From the NCBI RefSeq assembly GCF_947172395.1, contig NC_069083.1, forward strand, positions 9,208,501 through 9,272,500: DNA of 64,000 bases. Reading direction: 5' to 3'. The stretch comes from Bicyclus anynana (Eukaryota > Arthropoda > Insecta > Lepidoptera > Nymphalidae). The notes below the pieces were generated by a model. That model worked only from the letters and a program-made list of their open reading frames with translations. It was not told where the DNA came from and ran no database searches. A program made the position numbers and the translations under genes. Shown in pieces: positions 1-8,924 of the stretch (position 1 is its first letter; each line of letters begins with the position of its first letter).

Positions 1-36
<36 letters not shown>
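1..36. repeat. (CA)n microsatellite
   Basis: An uninterrupted run of CA dinucleotides opens the window. It is simple sequence in the downstream intron or flank of the GOLPH3 gene. Confidence 0.97.
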
Positions 37-40
<4 letters not shown>

Positions 41-257
41 TATACATCTCTGCAAGTCTTGGATTTGTTACTGAAACCTTTTGAACTCTTTAGCTATGCA
101 AATGTTTAGGTAATTATAACAGTAATTCATAATAGCTATTAAAACAGTTGCTTTTAATAATACAGCTGACCACTGAAGACAACTGAGGTATTTTTTTAGT
201 TTAAATTAATTTATTCAATATTGCAATGCTATATACTGACACAACTACTATAAAGAT

Positions 258-524
258 ATCGTCGTCATCAACCCATATTCGGCTCACTGCTGAGCTCGAG
301 TCTCCTCTCAGAATGAGAAGGGTTAGGCCAGTAGTCTACCACGCTGGCCCAATGCGGATTGGCAGACTTCACACACGCAGAGAATTAAGATAATTCTCTG
401 GTATGCAGGTTTCCTCACAATGTTTTCCTTCACCGATTGAGAAACGTGATATTTAATTTCTTAAAATGCACACAACTGAAAAGTTGGAGGGAGGGGTCAT
501 ATCCACTGGGCTATCACGGCTTAT
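258..524 (-). repeat. SINE-A copy, B-box region deleted
   Basis: On the minus strand this is the same element as at 20805-21115: head GCCGTGATAGCC, body with TCTCAGAATGAGAGG-like segment, tail of TGATGA type. The stretch that should carry the second polymerase III box (GGTTCGAATCC in other copies) is missing between the head and the CTCCAACTTTTCAG segment. It lies in the GOLPH3 intron that follows the last exon seen. Confidence 0.85.
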
Positions 525-594
525 GCCCCGGAATGATATAAAGATATAGCCTACTATAATATTATTAAATTTAATAGATACTGAATACACATAC

Positions 595-770
595 CTTTTT
601 AACCAAACGGCACTTAACCACATTATCAGTAAGTGGATGTGTAGTCATATCAAACAATAGGAAATTTTGTTTCTCAGTTGTAAGTACTCCTTTTTCTACT
701 AAATTTTTTGCAAGCCTCTCTCGTACATTTTTTAATTGATATTTCAATTTCATAGGATTCCATGTTTCAC
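595..770 (-). CDS. GOLPH3: GOLPH3 exon 4
   Basis: Acceptor TTTTTACAG, then ETWNPMKLKYQLKNVRERLA through FLLFDMTTHPLTDNVVK to a donor GTATGT after ...RLVKK. The next exon should begin with the QEAVLDKW-type segment and is not in the window. Confidence 0.95.
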
Positions 771-3225
771 CTGTAAAAATATAATAAGTTTAGTAGTATA
801 TTTATTAAATTATTTTCATAATAATTGCATTATAGCTTTTCATGTTATTTGTTGATATATCCGCATTGTAAGTATTGGACGGATCGCAACATATGGATCG
901 TAATATTTATATAGGAGGTCATACAAGCAAAATAAGAAATCTGTTAATGAATCAGGGAATCAAACTTTAAAATCCTTGGTCAAAATTAGTGATTTGCCAA
1001 TCTTACATATGAATTTACAGATATTCTAAGGAGCAGAACTTTTTTCACTTTTTTGGCAAATTTAACAGATCTTTAAGCTTAATTGTTTACTTCTATAAAG
1101 AAATTCTCTCAACTCATGTACTAAAAACCATACACAAGCTGTTTCCCAGTGTCTGTGTCTTAACTGTAAACAAAATAAAACAAAGACCTGCACAATGCAA
1201 GTCAAAACATGTTCTGACTGTTGTTGTAGGGGTTGTAGCGTCAACTATTGTTTTAAGGTCTCACATACACACTGACATTGATTAAGTAACTTAAGATCTG
1301 TATCCATGGATCTTTACAATTAATATCTGTAATTCACAAATGAGTATCATGATATCACAGATATAACATTTTAACAATCCAACACATTACTAGTCCAATG
1401 AAATGTTCATTTATAGACACAAAGCTGAAAATATACCCCTAAAGGTCATGAAATTATCTAGAATAAAGATTTTTATGCCAGAAATTCTTTCTATCATCAT
1501 ATGTGAGTTGGATCAAAGAAAACTGTTTATTTTCCAATATAAACAATCATATTTCCATGCCACAATTTTCCCACCACCAATTTTCTCATTAAACAAAGCT
1601 ATCATTTATCATTAATAATCTCATTCAGGGTCTCAAATGAAAGCATCATTCGAGACCCCACTTGAGTATACATGCTGATATTTGGTAATCCTTCCCTACT
1701 TTCACCCCCCCACAACTTTTTAATGGCTTAATCAATTTTCATCAAACACTAAGAACACTAGCACATAAGTCATCTTTAGTACAAAAAAAAAACAAATTGA
1801 AATTGCTACATCCATTCGGGAGCTATGATGCCAGACACACAGACAGATAAACAAGTCAAACTTATAACAATAATCAGGTAAATTTTTAAAACATACCACT
1901 GAGATATTCTATCCAACTTTGGACTGTCTCTGGTGGATCAGTATCTTTCATGTGTTTCAATGCTTCATCTAACAACACATCACCAGTTGGAGTGTCTACA
2001 AAAAATTAAAACAATATTACAACTTCATCTAATTACTAAATAAAATATTAAAATAACTTTGTATATTAAACACAGCAGCTTACGATGAATTTAATATCTA
2101 CTGGATGCTGGCAGCTCAAACCCATGTTGTTTGAAAGTCAACACCAACATTACAATAGCATTACAAGAGGTCAATGTCCAGCAGTGGACTTTCATCAGTT
2201 GATAATGGTGAACACAATGATGATGATATTAAATCTAATAGGGTAATATCGCTTAATAGAGTAGTTGACGCATAAATTTAAATATAAACAATTTAATTTC
2301 GCATAGTACATGGCATTAGGGTTTGAAATGTAGCAAAATCCCTGTCATCCATTTTTTGATGTCACAGTGTTAATAGATAAATAAATGTCAAACAAAGGCA
2401 TAATTCGTGTCGACCAGCAGAACTGGCGATAGACAGGCCACATGCTAAGGGACACAATAGGAAAGTGGAGCATACTGGTGATGGAATGGTACCCTAGAGA
2501 TGTCAGAAGGAATCAGGGCAAACAGTTCCTCAGATGGGAGAACAACATAAAACTCACGGCAGGACCAAACTGGTGGACGGTCTAGATAGAGAGCAGTGGA
2601 AGGTGCTGAAGGAGGCCTATGCCAAAACGCACAGTGTTAAGACATAAGAGATATTGTATAAAAAAACTATAATGGTTAAAAAAGGGCCTTGAATTATGGT
2701 TTTCAAACAATTGTTATCAACATTAATTATGAATATCCCAGATTCTACTATTCCATCCCGGCTGTATACTATTCGCTGGTTAAAGGTTTACAAGGTAGTA
2801 TTACCTGATTTCACAATAACTTTTCTAGACAATAATCCTTTTCTTCTCATGCCAGCTCTCTCCAATTCAACACGTCCTCTTAATCCTAATTCTATCAAGA
2901 TACAGCCCCTGAGGCCGCTAGATATGCAATCATTCCAAAAAGATGTGTAACCCTGAAACAAACGAATAAAATAGTTCAACCTGTAAGTCATATTCTGTTC
3001 AACTGCTTACATTTTCAATAACGAAAACAGAAACCATACTTCTTTGTCTTTTAACCCTAACAGTAGTACTTCTTCCATGAGAGTTAATCGAGTTTCCTTT
3101 GAATCGCCGTCATCAAAATTTTTATCGTTCCTCTTATCGTCCACATCGTTGTTTTCTCTGCTTCCATCAGAATTATTTTCTTTTGCAACATGTTTTCGCT
3201 GCACCAACCCTTCGGTGCGATTCAT
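595..3225 (-). CDS. GOLPH3: Golgi phosphoprotein 3 (GOLPH3 / sauron), 5' four coding exons, incomplete at the window edge
   Basis: GOLPH3 is a peripheral membrane protein of the trans-Golgi that binds phosphatidylinositol 4-phosphate, links Golgi membranes to the actin machinery and retains glycosyltransferases. Four exons on the minus strand (3040-3225, 2805-2952, 1897-1995, 595-770) join in phase to 203 codons; the family is about 290-300 aa, so roughly 90 C-terminal residues lie left of the window. Seen: an acidic, low-complexity N-terminus (about residues 10-45), then the conserved GDSKETRLTLMEEVLLLGL, the GYTSFWNDCISSGLRG segment, and the VRERLAKNLVEKGVLTTEKQ segment, all hallmark blocks of the GPP34 fold. 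The start at 3225 is preferred over an upstream in-frame ATG at 3276 because family N-termini are short and its context (CAAAAATG) fits the insect Kozak pattern. Identification is firm; the upstream ATG remains possible. Confidence 0.96.
771..1896. other. GOLPH3 intron 3
   Basis: AT-rich intron with no gene. At 1690-1870 it holds a segment ending in ACACAGACAGATAAACAAG, which resembles the end of a common lepidopteran interspersed repeat. Nothing else recognised. Confidence 0.6.
1897..1995 (-). CDS. GOLPH3: GOLPH3 exon 3
   Basis: Acceptor TTTGTAG, then TPTGDVLLDEALKHMKDT and WIEYLSG, donor GTATGT. 99 nt, entering and leaving in phase 1, so it is a symmetric exon. Confidence 0.95.
1996..2804. 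other. GOLPH3 intron 2 with LINE fragment
   Basis: Intron whose right half is occupied by a retroelement remnant (2395-2650) and, at 2170-2230, a GTCCAGCAGTGGAC-type LINE tail ending in TGATGATG. Confidence 0.7.
2395..2650 (+). mobile_element. LINE 3' coding remnant (RT C-terminal region)
   Basis: Conceptual translation with frameshifts gives a decayed GHMLRD...GKWSI...EWYPRDVRRNQGKQ...RWENNIK and AGPNWW series followed by an EAYAK-like end. This order is the C-terminal signature of a LINE family common in Lepidoptera. A stop and frame changes make it dead. Related tails occur at 24988-25092 and 49860-50425. Confidence 0.75.
2805..2952 (-). CDS. GOLPH3: GOLPH3 exon 2
   Basis: Acceptor TGTTTCAG then GYTSFWNDCISSGLRG and the MRRKGLLSRKVIVKS block; donor GTAATA splits an Asp codon (phase 1). 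Confidence 0.95.
3040..3225 (-). CDS. GOLPH3: GOLPH3 exon 1
   Basis: 62 codons from the chosen ATG to ...LKDKE, followed by donor GTATGG. It carries the acidic spacer and the start of the conserved domain. The intron after it is only 87 bp. Confidence 0.93.
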
Positions 3226-4413
3226 TTTTGCGTATAGACACTGTATTAAACTCAAAACACTGTATTTTAGCAGCAAAAGAATTATTCTTCAGAATAGTGA
3301 GTAAACTAAACGTCGACCATTGCCACACGACGACGTATGTTGTGAAGAAAAAACATGGCCGAACACAACATCAAACGTTCCTTTCTCTCCATTTAGAAAA
3401 TTTTATTAATAATCCAGAATCACACCACAAGTGAACTGTAGGTAGTCTAAATTAGGTATTTATTAGAAATCTAATAAAAATATTGGTTGTAAATTACGGT
3501 TGTTGATACTGTAAAAGCCGCTTTCAATTTTTTTTAATGTGGCAACAACGAGATATGGGCTGGCAACTGTCAAAGTGACGTGTTGATCGCTGGTGCTTAA
3601 TCTAAATGGTTTTTGTATGGAAAAATTTGAAAAAGTAATTTATAAAAATTTCAATATCATTCTGTGCTTTTCCAAAATACAAATAAACTGGACTTTAAAG
3701 AATCTCTAAAAATAAAAAATATATTAAAACTTTGTTTAATAACTATCCGTCGTCAAAAATTAAGCTCGCTTATGAATTTAATATGTAAAAATGATTATGG
3801 AAAAATCAATAATAAATACACAAGTAATCTGCTTGTGAATACGATTTGTTATGCAATTCTAAATGCTTAACTGTTTTTTTTTACTTGTTTTTTTAATTGT
3901 TTTTGATTTCATTAGAATAAGTTGTTGAAAACCAACGCACATTCCTGAAGAAAAATGCTACTCTATTTCCTTTGTCACTTATTAGGCATTATTTGTGTTT
4001 TGTGTCTTATTTTGTCATTTTTTCATTTATTTATTATTCTACAAAAAACACATTTGAATTAAGCCTAACCATAGCGCAATACAAACCACATTTGGTTTTA
4101 CTGTGCACTGAATGAATTCTGATTACGATCATATATAAAAAGGGTTTTAAAAGGTATAATAAATTTCAATGATTCAATTTGCTTTTAAAACGCGCTACTT
4201 ATTTTAAATGTCCCGCTATACAACGCCACAGACTATAGTATACTAAGGCACCAGCGCTGATGGCGCCATCTGCGATTAGTTTTCACCGGCCAACCCCGGT
4301 TAAATATGCTCTTTGACATAAGGCTGATTACACACTACTACATTTGACTCGAGGCTAATAGGCCATACAGACTACTTTAATATTTTAGTCGAGTACAAAC
4401 AATTTTTGGTAGG

Positions 4414-4524
4414 CCTAGTTCGGACTATTTAAGTATTTTACTCGAGCACGAACGATTTTTGGGCGGTAAATCCAAAAATCGTCCGTACTTGACTAAAATA
4501 CTACATAAAGTAGTACGAACTAGG
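4414..4524. repeat. Foldback (hairpin) element
   Basis: Outer arms CCTAGTTCGGACTA / TAGTACGAACTAGG and inner arms around ACGATTTTTGG / CCAAAAATCGT make a long imperfect hairpin, fitting a small MITE or a fold-back duplication. Confidence 0.75.
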
Positions 4525-4582
4525 CATATTGGCTGTGAATTCAAGCTGTGTCGTCTATGTGAGCTTCTGTGTCTTTGACAAT

Positions 4583-4893
4583 AATAGTAGCCCAGTGGTT
4601 AAGACCTCTGCCTTCGATTCCGGAAGGTGTGGGTTCGAATTATTCCGTCCGGGGCATGCACTTTTCAGTTGTGAGCATTTTATGAAATTAAATATCACGT
4701 GTCTCAAACGGTAAAGGAAAAACATCGTGAGGAAACTTGCATACCAGAGAATTTTCATAATAATTGTCTGCGTGTGTGAAGACTGGCAATCCGCATTGGG
4801 CCAGCGTGATGGACTATTGGCCTAACCCCACTCATTCTGAGAGGAGACTCGAGCTCGGCGGTGAGCCGAATATGGGTTGATAATGATGAAAAA
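4583..4893 (+). repeat. SINE-A copy
   Basis: tRNA-like head with A box in TAGCCCAGTGGTTAAG and B box GGTTCGAAT, then the family body (CTTTTCAGTTGTG, TATCACGTGTCTCAAACGG, GGCCAGCGTGATGGACTATT) and tail GGGTTGATAATGATGA. Confidence 0.88.
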
Positions 4894-4944
4894 ATAATGA
4901 TATAGTTTTTACACTTTCTGAACACACAACTCCACATTAGAGAT

Positions 4945-5233
4945 AGTGGCGTAGCGTGCCTTGGGGGGCCCTGTGTCAAAATTAGTTGAGGGGCCCAATA
5001 GACGAATGGCAAACGAAAGATCTGTAGTTTTATATTTATCCTAATCCTTTTACCATAAAGTATAGCCGGTAATAAAGTATTTATTGTAACATACTGCAGG
5101 AATGTTGAAATAAACAATGAGAATGTCTAAATTTCTAATTTTCATATTTATTCTTTCTATAGATGTTAACATTTTACAAATTTTTGCTTTCACAAAACAT
5201 TAATACAATTGATACGTCGGTAGCTACGCCCTT
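4945..5233. repeat. Interspersed repeat with GTGGCGTAGCG / GCTACGCC ends
   Basis: Begins AGTGGCGTAGCGTGCCTTGG and ends GTAGCTACGCCC; the ends are inverted versions of GGCGTAGC. Internal blocks such as GGGGCCC and AAAATTAGTTGAGGGGCCC recur in the copies at 25425-25799 and 27876-28233. Probably a non-autonomous DNA element. Confidence 0.7.
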
Positions 5234-5483
5234 GATTGTAGACAATATTTAGGTATTATTCGACGCGCTAGTGACATATCTAATAAATGACATATCATCG
5301 ATATAAATCATTAGATGGGCGGTGGGGCCCTCCGTATTAAAGAACGCACAATTTTATGTCATTACCCAAAGACGTACACGCACATCTTATCTTAGTAGGT
5401 ACCTACGTAACAAGCGCATGCTGTAAATGGACGTGGACTTAAAAAAATATTTACTGTTTTTTTTTCATTTGAATCCCTTAATT

Positions 5484-5648
5484 ATGCCTTCATGTTCATT
5501 TTGGAAGTGTAAAAACACAAGCCACAACATGAATAAAGAGAAATGTGTTTCGAGTGATGACGTACCTACTCAATGTGCGAAACCAATGACAATTCCGCGA
5601 CGCTTTGAGGCCCATCTAACGATCTACGATGGATGTCTAATAGTATAA
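5484..5648 (+). pseudogene. Possible THAP-type zinc-finger N-terminal fragment
   Basis: A short open frame begins MPSCSFWKCKN, matching the opening Met-Pro-x-Cys-x(4)-Cys-x-Asn of THAP DNA-binding domains found in P-element-like transposases and host regulators. No matching His/Cys second half or AVPTIF-like box follows before the stop at about 5646, so at best this is a decayed transposon remnant. Chance similarity is possible. Confidence 0.3.
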
Positions 5649-5688
5649 AATCTTTAAATTGAAGATTTATAGACTACAATCTACAGTA

Positions 5689-5734
5689 TCAAGGTTACCT
5701 ATGTGTCAACCTTGGTTGATACATAGGTAATCTT
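5689..5734. repeat. Short inverted repeat
   Basis: AGGTTACCTATGTGTCAACC is followed almost directly by its near-complement ending ATAGGTAATCTT, forming a hairpin. Confidence 0.75.
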
Positions 5735-5852
5735 AATACATAAATGCGAAAGGTCATTCATCACGCTAATATTAAATATTTAGTGCTACACATAGAATAC
5801 TATCTCACGTAACCTAAAAAAATAGAACATTATAACTATTATAATGTTTTAA

Positions 5853-5925
5853 CCGACTTAAAAAAAGGAGGAGGTTTCCCAATTCGACCGTATATATTTT
5901 TTAAAATTTTTAGTACCGATTTCAT
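5853..5925 (+). repeat. Interspersed repeat fragment (TTTTAACCGACTTAAAAAAAGG type)
   Basis: The segment TAACCGACTTAAAAAAAGG-AGGAGGTTTCCC-AATTCGACCGT recurs at 15232-15300 with few changes; a common lepidopteran repeat whose full structure is not visible here. Confidence 0.65.
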
Positions 5926-6135
5926 CTATACCGTTTGGTGCCGGAAAATTCGCTCAAAAAATAGTTCCTTTTATTCAGGTATGTTTTTTTAGTGAAATAA
6001 TTTTTGATGATCCTAATCTGAGTGGTTACCTGTAGATTAATATATTTTACAAGTTGTAGTGATGTTTATCACACTATCAGACACGTCCAATTACTACGCA
6101 TACCAAGTATACCTATATACTTATTGTACATAGAT

Positions 6136-6320
6136 ATTATAAAGCTGAAGAGTATGTTTGTTTGTTTGTATGGACGCGATAATCTCAGGAACTACTGGTC
6201 CGATTTGAAAAATTCTTTCAGTGTTAGACAGCCCATTTATCGAGGAAGGCTGTAGGCTGTATATTATCTCCGTACTCCTATGGGAACGGGAACCACGCGG
6301 GTGAAACCGCGCGACGTCAG
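6136..6320 (+). mobile_element. Helitron-like non-autonomous element, 3' end decayed
   Basis: Shares GATATTATAAAGCTGAAGAG, GTTTGTTTG, the GAACTACTGGTCCGATTTG block and the GGGTGAAACCGCGCGACGTC end with the intact copy at 54602-54842, in opposite orientation. The terminal CTAG is lost. Confidence 0.75.
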
Positions 6321-6422
6321 GTTGTTATCAATATTATTATAGAACAATCACAAGTTCCCATGTTCTACAGATTTTAATGCTCATTAGGTATACTAATTGG
6401 AATCCCAAGTACCAACAAAGAC

Positions 6423-6651
6423 TTTTTGGCTGGTGGGAGGCTTCGGCCGTGGCTAGTTACCACCGGCAAAGACGTACCGCCAAGCAATTTAGCGTTCCGG
6501 TACGATACCGTGTAGAAACCGAAAGGGGTGTGGATTTTTATCCTCCTCCTAACAAGTTAGCCCGCTTCCATCTAAGACTACATAATCACTTACCATCAGG
6601 TGAGATTGTAGTCAAGGGCCAACTTGTAAAGAACAAAAAGAAAAAAAAAAC
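6423..6651 (+). repeat. SINE-B copy, 5' truncated
   Basis: Starts inside the element at TTTTTGGCTGGTGGGAGGCT, lacking the tRNA-like head; continues through GACGTACCGCCAAGC and CATCAGGTGAGATTGTAG to an A-rich tail. Confidence 0.88.
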
Positions 6652-7129
6652 TTAGCGTAGTGGAATCCTTTCGAAACCCTCTTTTAAGAGAACTTAATGG
6701 GTCTCGTCTTGGGCTTGGGAAGGGCTTCTTCAACTAACGATCTAGCGATTAAAGACATGATTCCTCGTGATATCCTGAATATAATATTGTTTAACTACTT
6801 GCGTTCTATAGGTACCAATTTGGACTGCCAGAACCTGACTTGTGTGAAAAAATGTTTTACAGTACTTACAGAGTTTATGTTTCTTTGTTCCTGCAATAAA
6901 AATATTTTTAATTTTAGTAATTGACGTTTGTTATTTTTGCCTAAACAAAATTATCAGGTGTTGGCGCACCTAATGGTTATAATTGATGGTTTTACGTGTT
7001 CTCTGTTGCATAATATGATGACATCAACATAAAACTGAAGAATATAAAACTAAAGAAAATAATTGAAGAATATTTGCCATATCCTTTTAAAAATGCGCTA
7101 TTTTCCCGTTCCTCTCGTATTAGTTCGTA

Positions 7130-7345
7130 GTACTTTTTTTTTCTGATTGTGTAAGTAGGCTCCTTAAGGGACCTCAACGGCGTCACCGGGGGGTTTGAGC
7201 GAGCGCAGAAGCATCGATGGGGTCCGAAGGCAGAAGCAGTGTAGATGGGCGGAACGACTCTCTAAGGGCGTCTCGTCTGAGACTCGAACCTCGGCTTAGA
7301 GGGCCGTTCGGGAAGGATGTTTTGGCCTGAGTGTATCAGTCCGGG
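7130..7345 (+). repeat. Interspersed GC-rich repeat (copy 1 of 2)
   Basis: Blocks GACCTCAACGGCGTCACC, CTCTCTAAGGGCGTCTC and GGGCCGTTCGGGAAGG recur in the same order at 48300-48440. Origin not recognised. Confidence 0.65.
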
Positions 7346-7513
7346 CGCGTGAGCACATTAAGTATGGTCAAGCGGGTAGAAATCAAACCCAACATATCGT
7401 CTCGGTGGTAACTGTGATCATACTATTGAGGTCTCAACTTTGCCTTTGGTCTTCAGCTTATGGATTTATTTTAGGTATTTAAATACCGGGCTTTAGTGTT
7501 ATGTGTGTTAAAT

Positions 7514-7801
7514 TGCCGTAATAGCTCAGTGGGTATAACCTCCGTCTTCGAATGGAAGAGCGTAGGTTCAAATCCAGTCCGGGGCATTTCAGTTATGTGC
7601 ATTATAAGAAATTAAATATCATGCGTCTCAAACGGTGAATTAAAAACATTGTGAGGAAACCTGCATAGCTGAGAGTTTTCTCTAAGTGTGTGAAGTCTGC
7701 CAATTGGGCTAGCGTGGTGGACTATTAGTTTAACCCCTCTCATTTTGAGAGGTAACTCGAGCTCAACAGTGAGCCGAATATAGGGTTGTTAATGATGATG
7801 A
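7514..7801 (+). repeat. SINE-A copy
   Basis: Head GCCGTAATAGCTCAGTGGG, diverged B box GGTTCAAATCC, body and tail GGTTGTTAATGATGATGA. Confidence 0.86.
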
Positions 7802-8791
7802 GTGTTCTGTAGCACAATTTTTGGTCTTATGGTTATATCTCACATCCACGAGTTACAGCCTTTGGGTTATTTCGTGGGTCAAATAATTCCTTTTTGTACC
7901 TATATTTAAAAGGAAATACCTGCCATGTGTAAGCAAGAAGGTACGTTGCCAAAGAATAGTACGATCTTGGTTTGCGTAGGTTATAGGTATTTACAATCTG
8001 TTTACAAATTACCTATAAGTACTTACATATGACAACAATGACAATGTTTTTGTTTACGAATCGCTCGGTGTAAATACAATACTAACTTTGTGGTGCCTTG
8101 GTTTAAAGCAGACTAATTTTAGCTTAAGGTATTGCGCTTTTGGTGCATCTTTGTATTTTGCTCTTGCTACGTACCTACGTCTTCGGTGAGGAGGTTCGTG
8201 GTTATCTTGGATTGGTTTCGATACTTTTACGATTACAACTTGACTACAACCAAGATTGTATTAGTTGTACGTGTGCTATGTACTCGTATTAAACGATTGT
8301 TGAGTTTCTTAACGGATTTTTCTAGGGATCTACCGTTATATATCTCTACCTGTGGTAGAGTCACTAAAAGCATTCGAAGTTGACGTTACAAAAGTGCTTG
8401 TAAATTAAGCCTACTTCATAAAGTACCTCATGGTAGGTCTGTTTTATGTGAGAAAACCTTGCAAATTAAAAACTTAACCCTTTCACTTACCCACTGCTTA
8501 GCTAAGTTAACTTTTCAGAAGCATGAGTATGAATATAATCTTCTTGAGAACAATTAAACAGGTAGTGGATATCTACATCGATATCAACATAAATCCACAC
8601 ATTTTAGCTAGTACGCACGAAATGGTTAGGTACTATATATATGATAATAAAAAAGCGGATTTAATTGCATTAATAAATTCACAAGATAAGATTATGCATT
8701 AACTTCTACTTCTACCTATATATTATAGGATAATTATTAAAGTACTGCGTCAATTATATCGACGTCTGATAATGCAAAGCGAGTTATTTTA

Positions 8792-8825
8792 TCAGTTCCG
8801 CGGGCTAACAAGTCGCGTGCGGTTC
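8792..8825 (+). promoter_or_regulatory. bubblegum core promoter: initiator plus downstream promoter element
   Basis: TCAGTT at 8792-8797 is a perfect arthropod initiator. Taking its A at 8794 as +1, positions +28 to +32 read GGTTC within GCGGTTCG, a match to the insect DPE (CGGTT type), and +24 is G as preferred. This spacing is required for DPE function. It places the cap site 98 nt before the ATG at 8892. No TATA box is evident. Inferred from sequence only. Confidence 0.72.
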
Positions 8826-8891
8826 GCGCAGACGAGGTCGACTGTGTCTTCTTAGTGGTCGTAGTCTGTGCTGCAAAGGAAGACCAACGCG

Positions 8892-8924
8892 ATGGAGAGA
8901 GCCAGCGAGAGGAATAACGCTGTG
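8892..8924 (+). CDS. bgm: bubblegum exon 1 (start)
   Basis: Encodes MERASERNNAV and ends at donor GTATGT in phase 0. Support is the promoter upstream, the good donor and the frame match with exon 2; the residues themselves are poorly conserved, so this is the least certain exon of the gene. Confidence 0.75.

Larger units (their letters stand above)
3226..8791. other. Intergenic region between divergent GOLPH3 and bubblegum
   Basis: Should hold the GOLPH3 promoter and 5' UTR near 3226-3600; no clear Inr or TATA element was found for it. The rest is repeats listed separately (4414-4524, 4583-4893, 4945-5233, 6136-6320, 6423-6651, 7130-7345, 7514-7801) and AT-rich DNA. No convincing gene. Confidence 0.7.

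Noticed and set aside
1062..1244. 60-codon minus-strand frame in GOLPH3 intron 3
   Set aside because: No conserved segment, and the flanking exon phases join without it.
3223..3276. Upstream in-frame ATG of GOLPH3 at 3276
   Set aside because: It would add 17 hydrophobic residues (MLLKYSVLSLIQCLYAK) not expected in this peripheral protein; the next ATG at 3225 has better context. Kept as a less likely alternative.
3044..3434. Plus-strand frames of 86 and 111 codons over GOLPH3 exon 1
   Set aside because: Antisense shadows of the GOLPH3 coding exon and its 5' UTR; no features of their own.
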